Program-made: the position numbers and the translations under genes
The notes under the pieces: generated by a model
Database searches by the model: none
What the model was told of the DNA's origin: nothing
Seen by the model: only the letters and a program-made list of their open reading frames with translations
Shown here: in pieces, positions 45,661-55,630 of the stretch
Numbering within the stretch: the first letter of the stretch is position 1
Layout: every line of letters begins with the position of its first letter
Assembly (NCBI GenBank): GCA_963721105.1
Contig: CAVRHY010000011.1
Coordinates: 1,240,001 to 1,304,000, forward strand
DNA length: 64,000 nt
Source: Thermohalobaculum sp963721105
Lineage (GTDB): Bacteria > Pseudomonadota > Alphaproteobacteria > Rhodobacterales > Rhodobacteraceae
Direction of reading: 5' to 3'

Positions 45661-46916
45661 CCGTCCGAGTGGACACGCTTCCCAACGGCTTCCGCGTCGC
45701 CACCGAGCGGATGCCGGGCCTCGCCTCGGCCTCGATCGGCGTCTGGGTCGAGGCCGGCGCCCGGCACGAGCGCGCCGACCAGAACGGCATCGCGCATTTC
45801 CTCGAGCACATGGCCTTCAAGGGCACGGCCCGGCGCAGTGCGCTGCAGATTGCCGAGCAGATCGAAGACGTTGGCGGCCACCTGAACGCCTACACCAGCC
45901 GCGAGCGCACCGCCTACTACGCCCGCGTGCTCGAGGCCGACGTGCCGCTGGCGCTGGACATCATCGCCGATATCCTGCGCAACTCGGCGCTGGACGCGCG
46001 CGAGATCGAGGTCGAGCGCGGCGTCATCCTGCAGGAGATCGGCCAGTCGCACGACACGCCGGACGACGTCATCTTCGACTGGCTGCAGGAAACCGCCTAT
46101 CCCGACCAGCCGATGGGCCGCGCCATTCTCGGCCCGCCCGAGCGCATTCGCGGCTATGCCCGCGATGATTTTTCCGGCTTCATCGGCGCGCATTACCGGC
46201 CCGACCGGATGATCCTGTCGGCCGCCGGCGCCGTCGATCACGACGCCATCATGCGCCTGGCCGAAACCCTCTTCGGCGACATGGCCCGCGCCCCCGTCCC
46301 GGTCGAGCAGGCGGCACGCTACGCCGGCGGTGAGCACCGCGTCGAAAAGGACCTGGAGCAGGCCCACTTCGCGCTGGCCTTCGAGTCCCCCGGCTACCGC
46401 GACGACGACTATCACGCAGCCCAGATCGCCGCGGTGGCGCTGGGCGGCGGCATGTCCTCGCGCCTGTTCCAGGAGGCCCGCGAGAAGCGCGGACTCTGCT
46501 ACACGATCTTCGCGCAGGGCTCGGCCTGGTCCGAGACCGGCATCATGACCATCTACGCCGGCACCGGCGCCGAGGAGATCGGCGCGCTGGTCGACCTGAC
46601 GGCCGACGAGCTGAACCGCGCCGCCCGCGACTTCGGCGAAGCCGAGATCGCCCGGGCCCGCGCCCAGACCAAGGCCGGCCTGGTGATGGGCCTTGAAAGC
46701 CCCTCGTCGCGGGCCGAGCGGATGGCGGCGCTGCTGTCGATCTGGGGCCGCGTCGTGCCGCTGGAGGAGACGATCGAGAAAATCGAGGCGGTCGACGCCG
46801 CCCGCGCCCGTGCCGTGCTGGGGCGGCTGTTGTCCAGCCGGCCGGCGGTCGCACTCTACGGGCCGGTCGACCGCGCCCGCGGCATCGACCAGCTTGCCGC
46901 GCGGCTGGCCGCCTGA
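45657..46916 (+). CDS. M16 family zinc peptidase (processing-peptidase-like)
   Basis: A 419-residue pitrilysin-class protease related to mitochondrial processing peptidase beta. The inverted zinc motif is HFLEHMAFKGT (H-x-x-E-H) near residue 49, with the third ligand Glu in the ARVLEADVPLALDI to EVERGVILQEIG region. The second domain carries LGGGMSSRLFQEAREKRGLCY, an M16 signature with Arg and Tyr that position substrate. Physiological targets in alphaproteobacteria are not well defined. It begins inside the thrC stop (ATGA). Intact. Confidence 0.95.
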   Translation: MTVRVDTLPNGFRVATERMPGLASASIGVWVEAGARHERADQNGIAHFLEHMAFKGTARRSALQIAEQIEDVGGHLNAYTSRERTAYYARVLEADVPLALDIIADILRNSALDAREIEVERGVILQEIGQSHDTPDDVIFDWLQETAYPDQPMGRAILGPPERIRGYARDDFSGFIGAHYRPDRMILSAAGAVDHDAIMRLAETLFGDMARAPVPVEQAARYAGGEHRVEKDLEQAHFALAFESPGYRDDDYHAAQIAAVALGGGMSSRLFQEAREKRGLCYTIFAQGSAWSETGIMTIYAGTGAEEIGALVDLTADELNRAARDFGEAEIARARAQTKAGLVMGLESPSSRAERMAALLSIWGRVVPLEETIEKIEAVDAARARAVLGRLLSSRPAVALYGPVDRARGIDQLAARLAA

Positions 46917-46936
46917 CGCGCCCCGCCGTCTCCGGC

Positions 46937-47560
46937 ATGTTCGCCCGCTACACGCGCGCGCGGGTCGAGATCGACACCGAGCGGCTGGTCCTGCGGCCGC
47001 CGCAGCAGCGCGATTTCGAGGGCTGGGTCCGCCTGCGCCGCGAGAGCCGCGCCTTCCTCACGCCGTGGGAGCCGAGCTGGTCGCGCGATCATCTCGGCCC
47101 GCGCTCGTTCCGCAACCGCGTCGCCTGGTCCGACCGCGTCATCCGCCAGGGCGACGGGCTGCCGCTGCTGCTTGTCGAGCGCGACGGCGAGGTCGGGGCG
47201 GGACAGATCGTCGGCGGCATCACGCTGTCGAACATCCGCCGCCAGCCGGCGCAGGCGGCGACGCTGGGCTACTGGGTCGGTGAGCGGTTCGCGCGGCAGG
47301 GCTTCATGACCGAGGCGCTGGCGGCGGTGCGCGAGCACGCCTTCGCCGTGATGGACCTGTCGCGGCTGGAGGCCGCCTGCCTGCCGGAGAACGCCGCTTC
47401 GCGCCGGCTGCTGGAACGCTGCCAGTTCAAGTACGAGGGCGTCGCGCAGGCCTACCTCCAGATCAACGGCCGCTGGCGCAACCACGTCCTCTATGCCGCG
47501 CTGCGCGCCGACCGGCGCGGCCGGGTCGGGGACGGCGAGGGCTGGACGGCGGCGCGGTAG
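46937..47560 (+). CDS. GNAT family N-acetyltransferase, RimJ/RimL type
   Basis: A 207-residue acetyltransferase. The start (TERLVLRPPQQRDFEGWVRL) and the sequence LGYWVGERFARQGFMTEALA, with the acetyl-CoA loop R-F-A-R-Q-G-F, plus LEAACLPENAASRRLLERC, follow the RimJ/RimL pattern for ribosomal-protein or peptide N-terminal acetylation. The segment FLTPWEPSWSRDHL also fits RimJ. It lies 20 bases after the M16 peptidase stop and ends the co-directional run that begins with ctaC. The target is inferred from family only. Confidence 0.9.
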   Translation: MFARYTRARVEIDTERLVLRPPQQRDFEGWVRLRRESRAFLTPWEPSWSRDHLGPRSFRNRVAWSDRVIRQGDGLPLLLVERDGEVGAGQIVGGITLSNIRRQPAQAATLGYWVGERFARQGFMTEALAAVREHAFAVMDLSRLEAACLPENAASRRLLERCQFKYEGVAQAYLQINGRWRNHVLYAALRADRRGRVGDGEGWTAAR

Positions 47561-47582
47561 CGATCGGCTGGCTGCTGCCCGG

Positions 47583-48296
47583 CTATCGACGGGCCAGCCG
47601 GCCGGTGACCAGCCAGCAGGCCAGCGCCCAGGCCGTCCCGAGGCACCAGCCGGCCAGCACGTCGCTGGGGTAGTGCACGCCCAGGTAGACCCGACTGAAG
47701 CCGACGAGCAGCACGACGAAAGCCGCTGCCCCAGCGATGTAGGCGCGCCCCGCGGCGCCGGGCGCCAGCCCGCGCAGCATGATGGCGAAGGTGACATAGG
47801 CGATCGCCGAGTAGGTGGCGTGCCCGCTGGGAAAGCTCGACGAGCTTTCCCGCGCCAGGTGCGGGACGACATCCGGTCGCGGCCGCGCGAACAGCTCCTT
47901 GAAGAAATCGCCGAGCTCCATGCCGCCCAGCAACGCGGCCAGGAGAAAGACCAGCGCCCGCCACCGGCGCAGCACGGTCAGGTAGCCGGCGGCGAGCAGC
48001 CCCAACAGCCCGAGCACCGCCCGACCGCCGAGGTTGGTGATGTCCAGGACGAACTCGCCCAGCCAGTCGGGCCCCAGCGGATCGCCCGGCGTCCCGGGCG
48101 TGCGCAGCGCGACCAGCAGCCAGCGGTCGGGCACCGCGGTCATGCCCTGCGTGACGAGGATGCAGAGGACGGCGAAGCCGAGGACGCAGACGGCCAGGGC
48201 GATCAGGGCAAACCGCCGGGCGGGTGGGGCAGGCGGCGGCGAGGGCGGCCCGGACAGCGGCGCGAACGGGGACGACGGCGGCCGGGTCGCGCTCAC
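47583..48296 (-). CDS. PAP2 family phosphatase (membrane)
   Basis: A 237-residue integral membrane phosphatase. The three PAP2 motifs are in order: KELFARPRPD (K-x6-R-P), SSSFPSGHATYSAIAY (P-S-G-H with catalytic His) and GFSRVYLGVHYPSDVLAGW (S-R-x5-H-x3-D). Five or six helices surround them. Likely substrates are undecaprenyl diphosphate, phosphatidate or other lipid phosphates. GTG 48296 overlaps the yqgE stop by four bases, so the two are probably translationally coupled. The Pro-rich start region (SSPFAPLSGPPSPPPAPP) is cytosolic. Confidence 0.9.
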   Translation of the reverse strand: MSATRPPSSPFAPLSGPPSPPPAPPARRFALIALAVCVLGFAVLCILVTQGMTAVPDRWLLVALRTPGTPGDPLGPDWLGEFVLDITNLGGRAVLGLLGLLAAGYLTVLRRWRALVFLLAALLGGMELGDFFKELFARPRPDVVPHLARESSSSFPSGHATYSAIAYVTFAIMLRGLAPGAAGRAYIAGAAAFVVLLVGFSRVYLGVHYPSDVLAGWCLGTAWALACWLVTGRLARR

Positions 48297-48874
48297 GCGT
48301 GGCCGCCGGCGCCCAGCATGCTGGGATCGACGCCGATCTTCTTCAGCGCTCGATCCCACTTCGCGTCGTCGTCCTCGCCGAACAGCAGTTCGTCGTCGGC
48401 ATTGCAGAGCAGCCAGCCGTTCATCTGCAGCTCGCTTTCCAGTTGCCCTGCCGCCCAGCCGGCATAGCCGAGCGCGACGATGGCCCGGTCGGGGCCGCGG
48501 CCCAGCGCCATCGCCTGCAGCACGTCCAGCGTCGCCGTCATCGAGATGGCGCCGTCGACCTTCATCGTTGCCTCGTCGGCATGGTAGTCGGAGCTGTGCA
48601 GCACGAAGCCGCGCCCGGTCTCGACAGGGCCCCCATAGTGCACGGGCCTGGGCGCGTTGACGCTGCCGAGCGGGATTCCCAGGCGCTTGAACAGGTCGCG
48701 CCAGACCAGGTCGTCCGCGCGCTTGTTGAGGATCAGGCCCATCGCGCCTTCGGTCGAGTGCGCGCAGAGATAGACGACCGCCCGCGCAAAGCGGGGGTCC
48801 GGCATCCCCGGCATTGCGATCAGCACCTGGCCGTCGAGGAAGCTGGTGTCGTCGGGCGAGGTCAATGTCTTCAT
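48293..48874 (-). CDS. yqgE: YqgE/AlgH family protein (UPF0301)
   Basis: A 193-residue conserved protein of the UPF0301/DUF179 family. Diagnostic segments are FLDGQVLIAMPGMPDPRFAR, AVVYLCAHSTEGAMGLILNK, VHYGGPVETGRGFVLHSSDY and ALGYAGWAAGQLESELQMNG-W. The Pseudomonas homologue AlgH has been linked to alginate regulation, but the biochemical role is unknown. ATG 48874 is the start; intact. Its stop overlaps the PAP2 start. Confidence 0.95.
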   Translation of the reverse strand: MKTLTSPDDTSFLDGQVLIAMPGMPDPRFARAVVYLCAHSTEGAMGLILNKRADDLVWRDLFKRLGIPLGSVNAPRPVHYGGPVETGRGFVLHSSDYHADEATMKVDGAISMTATLDVLQAMALGRGPDRAIVALGYAGWAAGQLESELQMNGWLLCNADDELLFGEDDDAKWDRALKKIGVDPSMLGAGGHA

Positions 48875-48961
48875 TTCCGAATACTGCCGCCGAAGCCCCG
48901 TGCGATCAAGAATGCGCGACAGGGGTTGAGCGTTGCCACGCCGTCCGCGTAACTGGCCTCC

Positions 48962-49783
48962 ATGCCGATCCGGTTCCTCATTCCCGCACTGCTGCTGGCC
49001 TTTCTCGCGCCGTCGGCGGTGCAGGCGCAGGCAGTCGTTTCGACCGGGCAGTCCTTCGTCAAGGCGCGTTTGGTGCCGGGCGCGCCGGCGCCGGGGGGCG
49101 GGCGCGTGGCCGGGCTGGAGCTGACGCTGGCCGATGGCTGGAAGACCTACTGGCGCAGCCCCGGCGAGACCGGCGTGCCGCCGAGCTTCGACTGGTCCGG
49201 CTCGCGCAACCTGAAGTCCGCCGAGGTGTTGTGGCCGCGGCCCGAGCTGATCGAGGCCTTCGGATCCACGACGATCGGCTACGCGCACGAGGTCACGCTG
49301 CCGCTGCATCTGGTGCCCGAGGACCCCGCCCGCCCCATGCAGGTGCGGCTGAAGGCCGATCTGGGCGTCTGCCGCGAGATCTGCGTGCTCGAGGAATTCA
49401 CGCTGGACGAGACGATCCGGCCCGGCGAGACGGACGGCGCCGAGCAGGTTGCCCGCGCGCTGGCGGTCGTGCCGGTCGATGCCGCCGCCAGCGGTCTGAC
49501 CGCGGCGCGCTGCCGCGTCGTCGGCGCGGGGCCACAGCGTCGGCTGGAGGCGGTGCTGAGCTTCGCACACTCGCTGAGCGCGCCGGTCGTGCTGGTCGAG
49601 GGGCCCGAGACGGCCTGGATCGGCGATACCGAGGCGACGTCCAAGGGCGGCGAGCTGACGATCTCGGCGACGGTCGAGATGCTGGAGGCTGACGCCTGGA
49701 TCGACCGGCGCGACCTGCGCCTGACGGTCCTGGACGGCCTTTTTGCTGCCGACATCCGCGGCTGCGCCGCGCCGGGTGGCTGA
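48962..49783 (+). CDS. Exported DsbD N-terminal-domain-like protein
   Basis: A 273-residue product with a Sec signal peptide (MPIRFLIPALLLAFLAPSAV, cleavage near AQA-QA). Its core resembles the immunoglobulin-like periplasmic domain of DsbD/ScsB: LTLADGWKTYWRSPGETGVP, STTIGYAHEVTLPLHLVPE, and a cysteine pair in LGVCREICVLEEF that fits the redox-active disulfide. No membrane electron-transfer domain is fused, so this is a stand-alone form common in Rhodobacterales. It probably exchanges disulfides in the periplasm, possibly in copper or cytochrome maturation. Divergent from yqgE. Confidence 0.85.
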   Translation: MPIRFLIPALLLAFLAPSAVQAQAVVSTGQSFVKARLVPGAPAPGGGRVAGLELTLADGWKTYWRSPGETGVPPSFDWSGSRNLKSAEVLWPRPELIEAFGSTTIGYAHEVTLPLHLVPEDPARPMQVRLKADLGVCREICVLEEFTLDETIRPGETDGAEQVARALAVVPVDAAASGLTAARCRVVGAGPQRRLEAVLSFAHSLSAPVVLVEGPETAWIGDTEATSKGGELTISATVEMLEADAWIDRRDLRLTVLDGLFAADIRGCAAPGG

Positions 49784-49842
49784 CACTCCCGACGCGCCAC
49801 GGGGATCATGGTCTCCCCCCTGAATGCCGGAGCCTTGTCGTT

Positions 49843-49863
49843 ATGCCTGATCTGATCGGGCAT
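49843..49863. repeat. Palindromic intergenic unit (ATGCCTGATC/GATCGGGCAT)
   Basis: ATGCCTGATC at 49843-49852 and GATCGGGCAT at 49854-49863 are inverted copies with one mismatch, part of a longer C/G-rich unit reading on to about 49900. It lies downstream of the DsbD-like gene and the convergent aminotransferase. Read through, it gives the phrase MPDLIGHL, seen in dispersed hairpin repeats of several alphaproteobacteria. It could serve as a terminator or nucleoid-protein site. Confidence 0.5.
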
Positions 49864-49971
49864 CTCGCGGGCACGGGATGCCTGTTCAGGTCAAACGGGA
49901 GCACTCGCGCCCAGGCGTCTGGTGGTGCGGAGGCGCCTGGTCCCGGCCCTTGTCGGGGCAGTGACCCTACG

Positions 49972-51261
49972 TCAGCCCTCGGCGGCCAGCGTTTCGGCGG
50001 CGGCGTGCAGGGCGCCGTCCACGCGGTCGAAATCATCCTCCGTCAGCGCCAGGTGGGTATAGACCTTGCCAGCCGGCTTGAGCACGCCGTGCTCGCGCAG
50101 GACGGCGTTGATCCGCGCCTCCTTCGCCCGGTCGCCGGCGAAATACTCGCGGTAGTTGCGGATCGGGCCGTCGGCCACGACGAAGTCGAAAAGCACCGGC
50201 TCGCCCGGCATCTGGATCGGGATGCCGGCCTTGCCGAATGCCTCGGCCGCCGTGCGCATCATGCGCTGGCCGTTGGCCCGGATGCGGTCGTAGGCGCCCG
50301 GGCGCCGCAGGATCTCCATGGTCTTGAGGCCAGCGACGGCGGCGATCGGGTTGCCGCTGAGCGTGCCGATCTGGAAGGTGAAGCCCTCGTCGCCGACGCG
50401 CTCGCGGTCGAAATGCGCCATGATGTCGTCGGACCCGGCGATGGCCGCCAGCGCGAAGCCGCCGCCGATGATCTTGCCCAGCGTGCAGAGGTCGGGCGTG
50501 ACGCCGTAGAACTCCTGCGCCCCGCCATAGGCCAGGCGGAAGCCGGTGACGACCTCGTCGAAGATCAGCACGATGCCGCGCTTCTGCGTCTCCGCGCGCA
50601 GGTGCTCCAGGAAGCCGGGCGCCGGCGGGATCAGGCGCTGGAAGGGCTCGACGATGATTCCGGCGACCTCGCCCTCGTGCTCGTCCAGCAGGCGGCTGAC
50701 GGCCTCGGCGTCGTTGAAGGGGGCGACCAGGGTGGCGTCGCGCACGGCCGGCAGGATGCCGGCCGAGTCCGGCACCGCCACCGGGAAGTTTGCCAGATGC
50801 TTCGGTGCCAGGCTCATCAGGCTGTTGTCGGACATGCCGTGATAGCCGCCCTCGAACTTGAGGATCTTCTCGCGGCCGGTGTGCGCGCGGGCGAGGCGCA
50901 TGGCGTACATGTCGGCCTCGGAGCCGGACGAGACGAAGCGCACCTTCTCGGCGCAGGCGACGGCGTCGCAGATCGCCTCGGCCAGCTCGATGCCGCGGGC
51001 GTTCATGGCAAAGAAGGTCTGGCCGAGCGGCAGCTGCTCGCGAACTGCCTCCAGGACCTCTGGGTGCGAGTGCCCGACCAGCATGGGGCCGGAGCCGATC
51101 AGCAGGTCGACATAATCACGCCCGTTCTCGTCCCAGACCCGGCTTCCCTCGCCGCGGGCGATGACGATGTCGGCCGCGAAATTGCCGAAGCCGCCGGCCG
51201 GCAGCACCTGGCGCGCGCGGTCCAGCCACGCGCCCTGCGGGTTCGATTGATCGTCCGGCAT
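49972..51261 (-). CDS. Class III PLP aminotransferase (glutamate-1-semialdehyde aminomutase-like)
   Basis: A 429-residue PLP enzyme of the class III aminotransferase group. Conserved sites are MLVGHSHPEVLEAVREQLPL, VRFVSSGSEADMYAMRLARA, FEGGYHGMSDN, LIFDEVVTGFRLAYGGAQE (Asp of D-E-V), and LGKIIGGGFALAAIAG with the PLP-binding Lys. The best family match by layout is glutamate-1-semialdehyde 2,1-aminomutase or its aminotransferase relatives. No other heme-pathway gene is adjacent, so this is likely a paralogue with another substrate. ATG 51261 follows AGGAGGACCAG. Intact. Confidence 0.88.
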   Translation of the reverse strand: MPDDQSNPQGAWLDRARQVLPAGGFGNFAADIVIARGEGSRVWDENGRDYVDLLIGSGPMLVGHSHPEVLEAVREQLPLGQTFFAMNARGIELAEAICDAVACAEKVRFVSSGSEADMYAMRLARAHTGREKILKFEGGYHGMSDNSLMSLAPKHLANFPVAVPDSAGILPAVRDATLVAPFNDAEAVSRLLDEHEGEVAGIIVEPFQRLIPPAPGFLEHLRAETQKRGIVLIFDEVVTGFRLAYGGAQEFYGVTPDLCTLGKIIGGGFALAAIAGSDDIMAHFDRERVGDEGFTFQIGTLSGNPIAAVAGLKTMEILRRPGAYDRIRANGQRMMRTAAEAFGKAGIPIQMPGEPVLFDFVVADGPIRNYREYFAGDRAKEARINAVLREHGVLKPAGKVYTHLALTEDDFDRVDGALHAAAETLAAEG

Positions 51262-51464
51262 CTGGTCCTCCTGTCGACGGCCTTGCAGCACTGGCTTGGG
51301 GCGAGTCGGGGTGGCGCCGCAAGGGGCAGCGGGCCCAGAAGCGCAGATATCACGCGGGGGAACGGACAAGGGGGCAGGGCAAGGTTTCATCCCCCCGGAT
51401 TGCTCAACGCGCACGGATGGGGGGCGGTGGGGGGATGGATCCTTCCCCTCTGCAGGGTGAGGGG
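51262..51464. other. Intergenic region with a repeat-type hairpin
   Basis: CCCCTC at 51445-51450 and GAGGGG at 51459-51464 form a short stem directly after the yghU stop, within a G-rich stretch (GGGGGGATGG). It resembles the other dispersed hairpins. No gene seen. Confidence 0.35.
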
Positions 51465-52346
51465 TCAGCTCGCGCCGCCGATCTTGTCCTGCGTCTTCGT
51501 GTCAAAATCCGAGGCCGCGTGGCGCTCGTGCAGCTGGTCCTGCTCGGGGCCGCTGACGCGGTTGACCTTGCGCCCGCGCTGCACAGCAGGCCGGGCCGCG
51601 ATCTCGTCACGCCAGCGGACGACATTGGTGTAGCTCTGGGCATCGAGGAAGGTGGCCGCGTCGTTGTAGATCGCGCCCGGCATCGTCAGCACGCCATACC
51701 AGGGCCAGACGGCCATGTCGGCGATGGTGTACGCGTCGCCGGCGATGAAGCGCGTCTCGGCCAGCCGCTTGTCCAGAACGTCGAGCTGGCGCTTGACCTC
51801 CATGGTGAAGCGGTCGATCGGGTACTGCCACTTCTCGGGCGCGTAGGCGTAGAAATGACCGAACCCGCCCCCGAGATAGGGGGCAGAGCCCATCTGCCAG
51901 AACAGCCAGTTGAGGGTTTCGGCGCGGCCGGCGCGGTCCTCGGGGATGAACGCGCCGAACTTGTCGGCGAGGTAGAGCAGGATCGAGCCGGACTCGAACA
52001 GGCGGACGGGCGCTGGCTCGGAGTAGTCGACCATCGCCGGAATCTTCGAGTTCGGATTGATCGCGACGAAACCGCTGCCGAACTGGTCGCCGTCGCGGAT
52101 GCGGATCAGCCAGGCGTCGTATTCGGCGCCCGCGTGGCCGGTGGCCAGCAGCTCCTCCAGCATGATCGTGACCTTAACGCCGTTCGGCGTCGCCAGCGAG
52201 TAGAGCTGCAGCGGGTGCTCGCCGCGCGGCAGCTCCTTCTCGGCCTGGGCGCCAGCGGTCGGTCGGTTGATGCTGGCGAACTGGCCGCCGTTCTCGCCCT
52301 GCCGCCATGTCCAGACCGTCGCGGGCTCGTAGGGTGCATCGTTCAT
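51465..52346 (-). CDS. yghU: Glutathione S-transferase, YghU type (disulfide-bond oxidoreductase)
   Basis: A 293-residue Nu-class GST related to E. coli YghU/YfcG, enzymes with glutathione-dependent disulfide reductase activity. The N-terminal thioredoxin-like domain is extended at its start (VWTWRQGENGGQFASINRPT, the conserved NGGxFxxINRPxAG motif). It contains LYSLATPNGVKVTIMLEEL with the active T-P-N-G-x-K-V, and IPAMVDYSEPAPVRLFESGS. The C-terminal helical domain has GSAPYLGGGFGHFYAYAPEK. ATG 52346 is the start. Length fits YghU. Intact. Confidence 0.93.
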   Translation of the reverse strand: MNDAPYEPATVWTWRQGENGGQFASINRPTAGAQAEKELPRGEHPLQLYSLATPNGVKVTIMLEELLATGHAGAEYDAWLIRIRDGDQFGSGFVAINPNSKIPAMVDYSEPAPVRLFESGSILLYLADKFGAFIPEDRAGRAETLNWLFWQMGSAPYLGGGFGHFYAYAPEKWQYPIDRFTMEVKRQLDVLDKRLAETRFIAGDAYTIADMAVWPWYGVLTMPGAIYNDAATFLDAQSYTNVVRWRDEIAARPAVQRGRKVNRVSGPEQDQLHERHAASDFDTKTQDKIGGAS

Positions 52347-52449
52347 GCTGTCAGTCCTGCTGTGGTATCGGGGGGGGGTGTCGTCGTCGCTGTGGAATAT
52401 GCCGTGTCCCTGACGGCGCGGCAAGGTGGGGGACCCCAACCGGACGGGG

Positions 52450-53721
<1,272 letters not shown>

Positions 53722-53941
53722 GGGGGCTCCGTTTGCGGTTCGGGCTTGGGGCTCGGATCGTGGCGAGCCTTAGGTCATTGCGAGAGCGGGGTAAACCGGC
53801 CGTGCGCCGGACTGCCGGTACGGCTTCCTGCCCCGAATCGGGCGCGGAGGCGGCAGAGGGGCAATGGGGCGGACGAGGCGGCGCGTGACAGGGCACCCGG
53901 TTTCCGGGTATTTCCACACCCGGTTTTTCGGGGAGGGTGCG

Positions 53942-55225
53942 ATGCTTCAGGATCGCTACGGCAACGGCGTCTCGACCGGTTCGCCGGCGGCGCGCGACGC
54001 CTACGTCGACGGCGTCGACCGCTTCATCTCGGCCGATCGCGGCGCCGACGATGCCTTCATGCGAGCGATTGACGCCGACCCGTCCTTCGCGCTGGCGCAT
54101 GCCGGGCTGGCGCGCACGCGCCAGGTGCAGGGCCGCGGCGCCGAGGCACGGGACGCGATGGATGCCGCGCGGGCGGCGGCAGCCGGGGCGGGCGGGTTGA
54201 CGGACCGCGAGCAGGCGCATCTTGGCGCCTTCGACCTGCTGATCGGCGGCAAGGGGGGCGAGGCATACAAGGCGGTTCGCGCGCATGTCGCCGATCACCC
54301 CCGCGACGCGATGATCGTGCAGACCTGCACCGGCGTTTTCGGGCTGATCGGGTTTTCCGGCCAGCCGGGGCGCGAATCCGAGCAGCTTGCCTTCACCTCT
54401 GCGCTGCTGCCGCATTACGGCCAGGACTGGTGGTTTCTCGGCCAGCACGCCTTTTCCCAGGTCGAGGCCGGGCAGGTCGCGCCTGCTGCGGCGACGATCG
54501 AACGCTCGCTCGCCGGCAACCCTCTCAACGCCCATGCCGCGCACATCAAGGGGCATATCCACTACGAGGCGGGCGAGACGGATGCCGGATCCGCCTATCT
54601 GTTCGACTGGTATCGCGACTATCCGCGCGAGGGCATGCTGCACTGTCACATCTCATGGCACGTCGCGATCTGGGCGCTGGAGCAGGGCGATATCGAGACG
54701 ATGTGGCGTACCGTCGACGAGGCGGTCGCGCCCGGTGCCGCCTGGGGGCCGCCGCTGAACGTGATGACCGACACGGCGGCGGTTCTCTACCGTGCGCAAC
54801 TGGCCGGGGTCGAGGTGCCGCGCGAGCGCTGGAAGGGGGTGAGCGACTACGCGCTGCGGATGTTCCCGAAGCCCGGTCTCGCCTTCGCCGACGTCCACGC
54901 CGCGCTTGCGCACGCGATGGGAGGCAACGCCGAGGCGCTGGAGGCGATCGTCGAAGGCGCGACGGGGCCTGCCGGCGAGGTCGTGCGCGCACTGGCCGAA
55001 GGCTTTCGCGCGCTGGCCGCCGCGGACTGGGGCGAAGCGGTCGCGCACCTGACGCGCGCGGCCTCGGACCACGCCCGCATCGGCGGCAGCCGGGCGCAGC
55101 GGGACCTTGTCGAATACGCCCTGCTGGGGGCGCTGCTCAAGCAGGGCAGGCAGGACGAGGCGCGGCTGCTGCTGGCCGTGCGACGGCCGTCAAAGGCGGC
55201 GGCGCACGCGGTTCAGGGCCTTTGA
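53942..55225 (+). CDS. Tetratricopeptide repeat protein, TTC38-like
   Basis: A 427-residue helical protein with irregular TPR units: AFMRAIDADPSFALAHAGLA, LAFTSALLPHYGQDWWFLGQ, and IERSLAGNPLNAHAAHIKGH. The conserved stretch WYRDYPREGMLHCHISWHVA, with GAAWGPPLNVMTDTAAVLYR, matches TTC38-like proteins, a TPR family found in bacteria and animals with no known activity. ATG 53942 has a strong GGGGAGGG site. There is no signal peptide, so it is cytosolic. Intact. It reads toward the CsbD gene but is separated from it by a stress-type promoter. Confidence 0.87.
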   Translation: MLQDRYGNGVSTGSPAARDAYVDGVDRFISADRGADDAFMRAIDADPSFALAHAGLARTRQVQGRGAEARDAMDAARAAAAGAGGLTDREQAHLGAFDLLIGGKGGEAYKAVRAHVADHPRDAMIVQTCTGVFGLIGFSGQPGRESEQLAFTSALLPHYGQDWWFLGQHAFSQVEAGQVAPAAATIERSLAGNPLNAHAAHIKGHIHYEAGETDAGSAYLFDWYRDYPREGMLHCHISWHVAIWALEQGDIETMWRTVDEAVAPGAAWGPPLNVMTDTAAVLYRAQLAGVEVPRERWKGVSDYALRMFPKPGLAFADVHAALAHAMGGNAEALEAIVEGATGPAGEVVRALAEGFRALAAADWGEAVAHLTRAASDHARIGGSRAQRDLVEYALLGALLKQGRQDEARLLLAVRRPSKAAAHAVQGL

Positions 55226-55248
55226 CCGATGGCGTAAACACTCAACGG

Positions 55249-55261
55249 AAACATCATGTTT
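55249..55261. promoter_or_regulatory. Short palindrome upstream of the CsbD promoter
   Basis: AAACAT-C-ATGTTT at 55249-55261 is a perfect odd palindrome in an A/T-rich patch between the TPR gene stop and the EcfG-type promoter. It is suitable as an operator half-site pair; no regulator can be named. Confidence 0.25.
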
Positions 55262-55342
55262 TCAGGGACTTATCAGTTTGCCCGCGGGTGGGCGCGACGT
55301 GAGTTTCCTCTCCACCTCGTGATGCGCCGCCGGCTGGCCTGG

Positions 55343-55368
55343 GGAACAAATGACCGCGTGCGACCGTT
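55343..55368 (+). promoter_or_regulatory. Putative EcfG (general stress sigma factor) promoter
   Basis: GGAAC at 55343-55347 and CGTT at 55365-55368 are 17 bases apart, an exact match to the EcfG consensus. The -10 ends 31 bases before the ATG of the CsbD gene, whose family is a classical general-stress protein, which strengthens the call. Confidence 0.7.
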
Positions 55369-55399
55369 TTCTCCGCGTAAGTAACCAACGGAGTGAGTG

Positions 55400-55579
55400 A
55401 TGGCTGGCGAAAAAGACAAGGCCAAGGGCTCGATCAAGGAAGGCATCGGCGAGATGACCGGCGATGACCGCACCAAGGCCGAGGGCAAGGCCGACAAGGC
55501 CAAGGGCAGCGTCAAGGACGCGGCCCATCAGGTAAAGGAAGCAGCCAAGGGCGACGGGCACGGCTCGAAGGAGCGGTGA
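55400..55579 (+). CDS. CsbD family stress protein
   Basis: A 59-residue hydrophilic protein of the CsbD family: KDKAKGSIKEGIGEMTGDDR, then TKAEGKADKAKGSVKDAAHQ. CsbD proteins are small, probably disordered general-stress proteins (sigma-B dependent in Bacillus); their mechanism is unknown. ATG 55400 has GGAG nine bases upstream. The perfect EcfG-type promoter before it suggests general stress response control here. A GC-rich hairpin (GCCCCCGG with CCGGGGGC) follows the stop but has no T tract. Confidence 0.93.
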   Translation: MAGEKDKAKGSIKEGIGEMTGDDRTKAEGKADKAKGSVKDAAHQVKEAAKGDGHGSKER

Positions 55580-55630
55580 CGCTCCCGCCCCCGGTCGGGC
55601 TCCCTCCCGCCCGGGGGCAACTCCCGGCGT

